Below are positions 1 through 5,585 of a stretch of DNA of 8,648 nucleotides, in pieces. The notes under the pieces were generated by a model that saw only the letters and a list, made by a program, of their open reading frames with translations, searched no databases and was not told where the DNA came from. This stretch comes from Butyrivibrio sp. (GTDB taxonomy: Bacteria > Bacillota_A > Clostridia > Lachnospirales > Lachnospiraceae), in contig JAGOGF010000107.1 of assembly GCA_017996845.1 (NCBI GenBank), positions 1 to 8,648 of the forward strand, written 5' to 3'. Made by a program: the position numbers and the translations under genes. Each line of letters starts with the position of its first letter. Position 1 is the stretch's first letter.

Positions 1-26
1 CAATGGCTTTTATGACTTAGCCATTG
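1..26 (+). repeat. Inverted repeat (hairpin) in the domain IV/V region of the intron
   Basis: CAATGGCT at 1-8 is the exact reverse complement of AGCCATTG at 19-26, giving an 8-bp stem with a 10-nt loop. It lies about 30 nt before domain V. It could be the distal part of domain IV or another intron structural stem. It may extend upstream of the window, so its full size is unknown. Confidence 0.5.
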
Positions 27-56
27 CATATCAGTCAGTGCACGTCAACTATTGAA

Positions 57-88
57 AGCGCCGTGTACCGAACGGTACGCACGGTGCT
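57..88 (+). ncRNA. Group II intron domain V (catalytic hairpin)
   Basis: Hand folding gives a 9-bp lower stem (57-65 with 80-88, containing one G-T wobble 60/85), a two-nucleotide bulge C78-G79 on the 3' strand, a 4-bp upper stem (66-69 with 74-77) and a GAAC tetraloop (70-73). The AGC at 57-59 is at the expected position of the catalytic triad. The 32-nt length is close to the 34 nt usual for the family. The shorter upper stem and a GAAC loop rather than GNRA are mild deviations. Confidence 0.83.
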
Positions 89-90
89 GT

Positions 91-126
91 GAGAGGACGG
101 CGGTTAATCACCGCCTCCTACTCGAT
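91..126 (+). ncRNA. Group II intron domain VI with bulged branch-point A
   Basis: The stem pairs 99-104 (GGCGGT) with 110-115 (ACCGCC) around a TAATC loop, continues with 94-97 against 116-119 (C98 unpaired), and closes with 91-93 against 121-123. This leaves A120 unpaired on the 3' strand, where the branch-point adenosine of group II introns lies. The predicted intron end is GAT at 124-126, which fits the AY-ending rule for the family. Confidence 0.78.
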
Positions 127-163
127 TCATCACATGAAGTTGATTGATAAAAGAATAAATATC

Positions 164-195
164 TTGTAATGAGAAAAAATAAAGATTTTTATAAT
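164..195 (+). promoter_or_regulatory. Possible sigma-A promoter for the catabolic operon
   Basis: A perfect TATAAT lies at 190-195. The best -35-like match upstream is TTGTAA (164-169), 4 of 6 to consensus, but the spacer would be 20 bp, longer than the usual 16-18. With a 17-bp spacer the -35 would be the poor TAATGA. The -10 match is real, but such boxes occur by chance in AT-rich DNA, so this is tentative. Confidence 0.3.
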
Positions 196-220
196 AGATC
201 TAAACTGAAGCAGGCACATG

Positions 221-258
221 ATCAAGTGACATATTTGGTAATGTGTCTGATTTTTTTT
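221..258 (+). terminator. Hairpin followed by a T8 tract: possible attenuator or weak intrinsic terminator
   Basis: GACATAT (228-234) pairs with ATGTGTC (241-247) with one wobble around a 6-nt loop. ATCA (221-224) can add four pairs with TGAT (248-251) across a 3-nt bulge. Eight T's follow at 251-258. The stem is AT-rich and would be weak as a stand-alone terminator. Its place between the TATAAT box and the first gene would suit conditional termination, but it could also end a transcript coming from the intron. Confidence 0.3.
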
Positions 259-390
259 ATACAGACTTCACTTTGCAGGCAAAAAAGAAAATATATAAAC
301 ATAAGACATGAATCTAAAGAAATTGAACTTGAAAGCATCATGCTGGTTGGTACGATAGACATAAGGGATGAGACTGTAAAATGGGATTTT

Positions 391-430
391 TCATCCGGCA
401 ATTTGCGTGCTGCATCAGTTTGCCGGACGA
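391..430 (+). promoter_or_regulatory. Inverted repeat upstream of the first gene: candidate operator or leader hairpin
   Basis: TCCGGCAA (394-401) and TTGCCGGA (420-427) are perfect reverse complements separated by 18 nt. TCA (391-393) can extend the stem by pairing with TGA beyond a 3-nt bulge, and TGC/GCA (404-406, 412-414) can form a small inner stem. It is GC-rich in an AT-rich surrounding and ends about 30 nt before the ribosome binding site at 458. No T-tract follows, so it is not an intrinsic terminator. It may be a protein-binding operator or an RNA structure. Confidence 0.4.
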
Positions 431-474
431 TGATGAGAAGTGTATCTGATTGAACGCAAAGGGAGAAACAATTT

Positions 475-1878
475 ATGGGAAAGTGGACGAAACAATTAGA
501 GGAAGTAGTTACGAAGAATAAAGCAAAGATTATTGTACTGGATGATGATCCGACTGGGGTACAGACAGTGCATGATGTATCGGTATATACAGATTGGAAT
601 GTGGAAAATATCAGAAAAGGTTTTCTTGAACAGGAAAAGATTTTTTTTATTTTGACCAATTCCAGAGGCTTTACCATGGAAGAAACAACAAAAGCGCATA
701 GAGAAATAGCGGAACGGGTTTTGAAAGTGGCAAAGGAACTGCAGCAGGAGTATCTGATTGTCAGTCGTAGTGATTCCACTCTTCGTGGACATTATCCGCT
801 GGAAACGGAGATACTGCATGAGGCAATTCGTGATCGAGGATATGGAGAAACAGATGGTGAAATATTATGCCCTTTTTTTAAAGAAGGAGGACGGTTGACA
901 ATAGAGGATGTTCATTATGTGTTATCTGGTGGAGAACTGATCCCTGCCGGAGAAACAGAGTTTGCAAAGGATGAGACCTTTGGTTATCACGCCAGTAACT
1001 TGAGAGAATATGTGGAAGAAAAGACGAAAGGGAAATATAGAGCAGAGAGTTGTCTCAGCATACCATTGAAGATTTTGAAAACAGGAGATATTGAAGCGGT
1101 AGAAAATATTCTGATAAAGTGCAGCAATTTTCAGAAGATTATTGTAAATGCAACAGAAGAGGAAGATCTGGAAGTGTTTTGTATTGCACTATATCATGCC
1201 ATCGCAAAAGGAAAGCATTTTTTATTCCGATGCGCTGCATCATTGGTTAAGGTATTAGGCGGAATTTCAAGCCAACCTTTATTAACCAGAGAGCAGATGA
1301 TAAAAGGAATGCAGATTGGTTTAGGTGAGAAGGAAAATGGCGGAATAATTGTTGTAGGAAGTCATACTGAGAAAACAACAAAACAGCTTGAAAAACTAAA
1401 GGAAATTTCTGAGATTTCTTTTCTGGAAATGAATTCGGATCTGGTTCTGAATTCCGAAAACTTACTGGAAGAATGTAGAAAACTGCAAAATTTGGAAGAA
1501 AAACTGATAGGAGAAGGAGAAACAGTCTGCATTTCAACCAAGAGACAATTACTTAGAATGGAAGATGATACAGCGGAAGAAATGCTGAAGCGATCTGTAC
1601 GAATCAGTGAGGCGCTGCAGAGCTGTGTAGGAAATTTGAAATATGCACCGGCATTTGTAGTGGCAAAAGGAGGAATCACATCCAGTGACGTTGGGATTAA
1701 GGCATTGAGAGTCAGGCATGCAAGAGTCTTAGGGCAAATACAACCCGGGATTCCAGTATGGGAAACAGGAGAAGAAAGTTTGTTTCCGGGAATTCCATAT
1801 ATTATTTTTCCGGGAAATGTCGGGGAAGAAGATACGCTGAAAAAGGTAGCAGAAATATTGTTACAGGATCAAAAGTAG
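475..1878 (+). CDS. Four-carbon acid sugar kinase family protein (DUF1537)
   Basis: Predicted cytoplasmic ATP-dependent kinase of 467 aa. The family (3-oxo-tetronate, erythronate and threonate kinases, and 3-oxo-isoapionate kinase) phosphorylates short sugar acids. The N-terminal substrate domain shows DDDPTG (residues 23-28), TNSRG (61-65), SRSDSTLRGH (97-106), FFKEGGR (134-140) and a DETFGY motif near 166-171. The C-terminal nucleotide-binding domain shows KGGITSSD (398-405) and PGNVG (446-450). Both domains are complete and the length is normal. The start is supported by AAAGGGAG at 458-465. It is the first gene of the catabolic unit, 58 bp ahead of the next. The exact substrate cannot be read from sequence. 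The usual partners of tetronate pathways (OtnC-like aldolase, OtnI isomerase, dehydrogenase) are not in this window, so the substrate may differ from the classical ones. Confidence 0.9.
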   Translation: MGKWTKQLEEVVTKNKAKIIVLDDDPTGVQTVHDVSVYTDWNVENIRKGFLEQEKIFFILTNSRGFTMEETTKAHREIAERVLKVAKELQQEYLIVSRSDSTLRGHYPLETEILHEAIRDRGYGETDGEILCPFFKEGGRLTIEDVHYVLSGGELIPAGETEFAKDETFGYHASNLREYVEEKTKGKYRAESCLSIPLKILKTGDIEAVENILIKCSNFQKIIVNATEEEDLEVFCIALYHAIAKGKHFLFRCAASLVKVLGGISSQPLLTREQMIKGMQIGLGEKENGGIIVVGSHTEKTTKQLEKLKEISEISFLEMNSDLVLNSENLLEECRKLQNLEEKLIGEGETVCISTKRQLLRMEDDTAEEMLKRSVRISEALQSCVGNLKYAPAFVVAKGGITSSDVGIKALRVRHARVLGQIQPGIPVWETGEESLFPGIPYIIFPGNVGEEDTLKKVAEILLQDQK

Positions 1879-1923
1879 TGTGGGAACAATCAGAAAATGA
1901 ACAAAAAAATAGATGACCGTGAA

Positions 1924-1930
1924 AGAAGGG
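1924..1930 (+). promoter_or_regulatory. Ribosome binding site that fixes the start of the racemase-like gene
   Basis: AGAAGGG lies 6 nt before the ATG at 1937. The in-frame ATG at 1913 has only an A-rich run upstream and no Shine-Dalgarno match, so 1937 is preferred. Confidence 0.75.
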
Positions 1931-1936
1931 AAAAGT

Positions 1937-2617
1937 ATGAGAAACGTGAAGGCAGGAATAATTTATACAAGTACAACACCGGAACTGATTGAACTGGTAG
2001 AAAAGGAGGTAAAAAAACAGCTGGGAGCAGAAGTGGAACTTTTTTGTATGGAAGATCCGTCCATTTTGGCAGAAGTGAGAGAAAATGGATATGTAACAGC
2101 AGCACCGGCCGCCAGACTGATCGCTATGTATATGAAGGCAGTTCAGGAAGGCTGTGATGCAATTTTGAATGTGTGCAGTTCAGTAGGCGAAGTGGCGGAT
2201 GCAGTGCAGCAGACGGCAGCTTATATCGGGGTTCCGATTGTGCGGATTGACGAGGAAATGTGTCGGGAAGCAGTGCGGATCGGATCAAGGATTGGTGTGA
2301 TGGCAACACTTCCCACAACACTGGAGCCAACTAAACATACAATCATGAAAATGAGCAGAGAGTGTGGTAAGAAGGTTGCATTAGTGGACTGTATGGTTGA
2401 TGGTGCATTTGGGCTGAATCAGGAGCAGTTTCAACTGCGGATGTCAGAATATGCAGAAAAGATTGCCGATCAGGTGGACGTTATATTATTTGCACAGGGA
2501 AGTATGGCATATTGTGAGAAATACATAGCAGATAAAACTGGCAAAAATGTACTGTCCAGTCCCAGATTTGGTGCGGAAGAACTCAAAAAAGCTTTAATAA
2601 AAAAAGGAAGATTGTGA
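1937..2617 (+). CDS. Asp/Glu racemase superfamily protein with a single catalytic cysteine
   Basis: Predicted cytoplasmic protein of 226 aa of the aspartate/glutamate/hydantoin racemase superfamily (two Rossmann-like halves). The first-half cysteine motif is present as NVCSSVGE (C80, where racemases have a CNT-like loop), and GVMATLPTTLEPT (120-132) is the typical second-half opening. At the position of the second catalytic cysteine, where racemases have a GCT-like motif after a hydrophobic strand, this protein has ILFAQGSMAY (183-192) without cysteine; C193 lies just after. A two-base racemase mechanism is therefore doubtful. The fold also includes maleate isomerase and arylmalonate decarboxylase, so isomerase, decarboxylase or hydrolase activity is possible. 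The start at 1937 follows a good ribosome binding site. The stop overlaps the next start by one base, so it is coupled to the BKACE gene. The substrate is unknown. Confidence 0.82.
   Translation: MRNVKAGIIYTSTTPELIELVEKEVKKQLGAEVELFCMEDPSILAEVRENGYVTAAPAARLIAMYMKAVQEGCDAILNVCSSVGEVADAVQQTAAYIGVPIVRIDEEMCREAVRIGSRIGVMATLPTTLEPTKHTIMKMSRECGKKVALVDCMVDGAFGLNQEQFQLRMSEYAEKIADQVDVILFAQGSMAYCEKYIADKTGKNVLSSPRFGAEELKKALIKKGRL
2605..2610 (+). promoter_or_regulatory. Ribosome binding site that fixes the start of the BKACE gene
   Basis: AGGAAG lies 6 nt before the ATG at 2617 and inside the end of the preceding gene. The adjacent in-frame GTG at 2614 would extend the protein by one residue only; the ATG has the better spacing. 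Confidence 0.7.
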
Positions 2618-3441
2618 TGAAAAAAATACTGATTTCAGTGGCGCCCGTTGATGCTGCAGATACCATATATGATCCGATAAAAACAGCAGAAGATGTAATA
2701 CGGTGTTATCATGCAGGGGCAGCAATGGTGCATCTGCATGTGAGAGATAAAAAAGGAAAACTTACTTCGGATCTGGCGTTGCTCGAACAGACGGTATCCA
2801 TTATTCGTAAAGAAACGGATATGGTGATTGAAATATCAACCGGAGGGGTATCTGATCTGACAATCGAGGAAAGATGCCGTCCCTGCACTGCACCATGGAT
2901 CGAAGTGAACAGTTTGAATGTAGGTTCTGTAAATCTGGGGGAAGCGGTATATCAAAATTCGATACAAGATGTAAAGTATTGTGTGAAACAAATTCTGGGA
3001 AATCATAAGTGGCCGGAGATAGAAGTTTTTGAGCTTGGAATGATCAATACTGTTTTGGAACTTTCCAGAGAATTTTCATTTTCAAAACCGATTCTGTTTG
3101 CTTTCGTATTCGGACATGGTGGAGAGATGCCGGCAACGCCGCAGGCGCTGCATCATATGAGAACTTATCTGAAGGAACTTTTTCCTGAAGAAAGGCAGGC
3201 ATTATGGGGCTATACAGAAGCACATAGAAAAGACTGGAAAATGGTAGAAATGGCACTGGATAGCGGGGCTTCTGCGATACGAATCGGATTTGAGGATTCA
3301 CACATGTTGTCACCTGAAGAAATCGCGGTAAGCAATGAACCTTTGGTGAAAAAAGCAGTAGAACTGGTGCATGAAAGAAAAATGGAATGTATGACACCAT
3401 TCGAAATACGTGAAATGATGAAAGGAAATGTATCATGCTGA
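2617..3441 (+). CDS. Beta-keto acid cleavage enzyme (BKACE, DUF849/PF05853 family)
   Basis: Predicted cytoplasmic zinc enzyme of 274 aa with a TIM-barrel fold. The founding member, 3-keto-5-aminohexanoate cleavage enzyme (Kce), transfers the acetyl part of a beta-keto acid to acetyl-CoA, giving acetoacetate and a new acyl-CoA. Visible family motifs are MVHLHVRD (37-44), whose H39 and H41 correspond to the zinc histidines; STGG (74-77); SLNVGS (99-104); EVFELGM (136-142); and IRIGFED (221-227), whose R222, E226 and D227 keep the spacing of the Kce active-site Arg, zinc Glu and Asp. The position of Kce Glu14, which binds the substrate amino group, appears to be Ala14 here, so the substrate is probably not an amino-keto acid. 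The gene overlaps the upstream stop by 1 nt and the downstream GH127 start by 7 nt. Family assignment is firm; the substrate is open, with a sugar-acid-derived beta-keto acid suggested by the neighbours. Confidence 0.88.
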   Translation: MKKILISVAPVDAADTIYDPIKTAEDVIRCYHAGAAMVHLHVRDKKGKLTSDLALLEQTVSIIRKETDMVIEISTGGVSDLTIEERCRPCTAPWIEVNSLNVGSVNLGEAVYQNSIQDVKYCVKQILGNHKWPEIEVFELGMINTVLELSREFSFSKPILFAFVFGHGGEMPATPQALHHMRTYLKELFPEERQALWGYTEAHRKDWKMVEMALDSGASAIRIGFEDSHMLSPEEIAVSNEPLVKKAVELVHERKMECMTPFEIREMMKGNVSC

Positions 3442-5498
3442 CAAATACAGAAAAATCAAAATATGCAAAAGTGATTCCGCCGACAGAGGAGGTAGTCTGG
3501 AATAATGGATTCTGGAAGGATATGACGGAGCACTGTGCCAGAAATATGGTGCCAAATCTCGAGAATAAATTTGCTGCGACAGATATCAGTCATGTTGTGG
3601 AAAACTTTCGTATTTGTGCCGGAAAAGCGGAAGGAGAGTTTGGTGGCTCGGTATTTGGAGATGGTGATTTTTACAAGTGGATGGAAGCGGCAGCTTATGC
3701 AGCATATATATTGAAAGATAAATCGCTGTATGAACGACTGGATGCGTATATTTCCCTGATTGGAGAAGCACAGCAGGACGATGGATATATTTCTACCAAA
3801 CAGATCATTGAAAGCAGGCAGGGAAAAGGTTTGGGAAGAATGAGCGATATCAATGATTTTGAAGTATATAATATGGGTCATCTTTTTACTTCAGCGTGCT
3901 TATATTTCCGTTTGAGCGGCAAATCCGATTTCCTTGCAATTGCAGAAAAAGCAGCTGGATATCTGGAAAATATGTATGCTGAGGCAGAAAAAAAGGGAGA
4001 GGTAAAAACGGCAGTGTGCCCCTCTCATTATATGGGTTTAATAGAACTATATAGAACTACGAAAAAGGAAAAATATCTTGTACTGGCAGAAAAAGCTGTA
4101 AAATTAAGAGATTCAGTTAAAAATGGTTTAGATGATAATCAGGATAGAATTCCGCTTAAAAAACATGAAAAAATTGTTGGACATGCTGTCAGAGCAAGCT
4201 ATCTCTATGCAGGGCTAGCAGATCTCTATGCAGAGGAGGGTGATGCAGAATATTATGAAGTTTTGCAAAAAGTATGGGGAAATATGGTTAGCAGCAAATT
4301 GTATCTGACCGGTGGAATCGGCGCTTTATATAATGGCGTAGCGCCATATGGGAATTTTTTTGGTGATCAGAAAATTCATCAGGCCTTCGGGTATGAATAC
4401 CAATTGCCGAATATAACAGCGTATAATGAAACGTGTGCGTCGATCGGTCTGGTGATGTGGGCATACCGTATGTTTTTGATTGAGCCGAAAGCGGAATATT
4501 TTGATGTACTTGAAAGAGCAATGTTAAATGTTAATCTGGCAGCAGTAAGTTTAGATGGCAAAAATTATTTTTATGAAAATATGCTGCGAAGAACTGACAA
4601 ACTTGAATACAAGCTGGTATGGCCTTTAAAGAGAACTTCCTATCTGATCAGCTATTGCTGCCCGCCGAATCTGGCACGTACGATTATGGAATCTGCTGAA
4701 TATGCTTATACAACCGGAGAAGACAGTGTCTGGTGCGGATTGTATGGCGGCAGTCAGGCAAATTTCATTTTGAAAAATGGTGCGGAATTTATGTTGGAAC
4801 AAAAGACAGCGTATCCCTATGATGGAAAAATAGAATTCAATTTTTCAGAAATAAAAAAGGAAAAAGTAGTAAAATTGATGCTTCGTATTCCTGCATGGGC
4901 AGAGAGCGGCAAGATCATAATCAGAAATATAAAAGAAGGTATTATGGGAGCGCAGATTCTGAAAAAAGAAGATGCAGGAAGCTATATTCAGGTCATGGTA
5001 AATTCTATGAAAGAAATCCAGATCGAATTGCAGCTTGATATGCCGGTCAGGTATACAATAGCAAATCCTATGATAGAAGAAGATATCGGACAGGCAGCTA
5101 TCGAAAAAGGCCCTTTGGTATATTGCATGGAACGTGCGGATCTGTCAGAGATGTATGCGGATCAAAATGCTGCAGAAAAAGATGAAATGCTGCATGGTGG
5201 AGAAGAAATGCATACTTCATTGAAAATGGATAATCTATGGCTGAATACAGAAACACAATGGAAATCAGTTTCGATGGAACTGCAGGGAGAAACAATTATG
5301 GCACTTCAGGGAGAGGCCTGGTTAATTGAGGACAAAGATGTGCAGATGCCGGATATGGGAAGAAGAACAATCCGGAACCTGTACAAAACGCTTTCTTCTA
5401 AAAAGAAAGTATCTGTAAAAGTGCAGATGATACCATATTTTGCATGGGATAATCGTGGTATGGGAGAAATGAGGATATGGTTCCCGTATTCAATATAA
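3435..5498 (+). CDS. GH127-family glycoside hydrolase (DUF1680), cytoplasmic
   Basis: Protein of 687 aa, close to the 658 aa of the Bifidobacterium beta-L-arabinofuranosidase HypBA1. Family members use a zinc-bound cysteine nucleophile and remove beta-L-arabinofuranose or, in some relatives, other sugars such as aceric acid. Hallmarks visible are LTGGIG, YQLPN (323-327), NETCASIG (331-338; E332 and C334 as zinc ligands) and SYCCPPNLAR (406-415; C408 as nucleophile, C409 as zinc ligand). An (alpha/alpha)6 barrel fills roughly residues 10-430, followed by beta-rich domains. The expected acid/base Glu, 16 residues before the zinc Glu, is Gln316 in the run HQAFGYEY; E321 lies nearby. There is no signal peptide, so it should act on imported oligosaccharides, in line with the sensor pair and possible importer downstream. 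The start has AAAGGAA at 3421-3427 and overlaps the BKACE gene by 7 nt. The exact glycan is not readable. Confidence 0.9.
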   Translation: MLTNTEKSKYAKVIPPTEEVVWNNGFWKDMTEHCARNMVPNLENKFAATDISHVVENFRICAGKAEGEFGGSVFGDGDFYKWMEAAAYAAYILKDKSLYERLDAYISLIGEAQQDDGYISTKQIIESRQGKGLGRMSDINDFEVYNMGHLFTSACLYFRLSGKSDFLAIAEKAAGYLENMYAEAEKKGEVKTAVCPSHYMGLIELYRTTKKEKYLVLAEKAVKLRDSVKNGLDDNQDRIPLKKHEKIVGHAVRASYLYAGLADLYAEEGDAEYYEVLQKVWGNMVSSKLYLTGGIGALYNGVAPYGNFFGDQKIHQAFGYEYQLPNITAYNETCASIGLVMWAYRMFLIEPKAEYFDVLERAMLNVNLAAVSLDGKNYFYENMLRRTDKLEYKLVWPLKRTSYLISYCCPPNLARTIMESAEYAYTTGEDSVWCGLYGGSQANFILKNGAEFMLEQKTAYPYDGKIEFNFSEIKKEKVVKLMLRIPAWAESGKIIIRNIKEGIMGAQILKKEDAGSYIQVMVNSMKEIQIELQLDMPVRYTIANPMIEEDIGQAAIEKGPLVYCMERADLSEMYADQNAAEKDEMLHGGEEMHTSLKMDNLWLNTETQWKSVSMELQGETIMALQGEAWLIEDKDVQMPDMGRRTIRNLYKTLSSKKKVSVKVQMIPYFAWDNRGMGEMRIWFPYSI

Positions 5499-5585
5499 AG
5501 CGGCGCGGTTGTTTATCTGTGATAGTATGTGCAATCTGTATGCAGAAAAATGCTGGCTCTATGGAATTTAGAATGTTCCGGAAAG

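Larger units (their letters stand above)
1..126 (+). mobile_element. 3' end of a group II intron (domains V and VI), 5' part outside the window
   Basis: A group II intron is a self-splicing, retromobile ribozyme. The call rests on two consecutive foldable elements in the right order: a domain V-like hairpin at 57-88 with a two-nucleotide bulge, then a domain VI-like hairpin at about 91-123 with an unpaired A at 120 on its 3' side. The run CTACTCGAT (118-126) resembles the 3' ends of bacterial group II introns, and A120 would sit 7 nt from the intron end if that end is base 126. No reverse transcriptase/maturase sequence is recognisable in the 56 bases before domain V. The intron-encoded protein, if present, and the 5' exon must lie upstream. 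The exact 3' splice site is inferred from the pattern. I do not assign an intron class. Confidence 0.85.
127..474 (+). other. Non-coding leader between the intron and the first catabolic gene
   Basis: I see no convincing gene in this AT-rich stretch of 348 bases. An open frame of 94 codons (169-453) has no ribosome binding site and no family resemblance, and I reject it. The region does hold a perfect TATAAT box near 190, a hairpin plus T-tract at 221-258, and a strong inverted repeat at 391-430. These suggest a promoter followed by a leader of about 270 nt that carries control elements for the downstream operon. The first bases after 126 would be the 3' exon of the intron; nothing in them identifies the interrupted or adjacent gene. 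Confidence 0.5.

Noticed and set aside
2..55. Open reading in frame 2 at the window start, ending at TGA 53-55, considered as the end of an intron maturase
   Set aside because: The 17 visible residues show no feature of the maturase C-terminus or its zinc/HNH region, and the DNA can form an intron hairpin. Too short to call.
53..66. CcpA cre-like half site (TGAAAGCG)
   Set aside because: The second half does not match, and the bases are explained by the domain V lower stem.
169..453. Open frame of 94 codons in the leader
   Set aside because: No Shine-Dalgarno site before the ATG, no recognisable domain, and it runs through the hairpin and the inverted repeat of the leader.
222..779. Minus-strand open frame of 185 codons
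   Set aside because: It overlaps the well-supported kinase gene and the leader, and its serine/phenylalanine/cysteine-rich composition is that of an antisense shadow.
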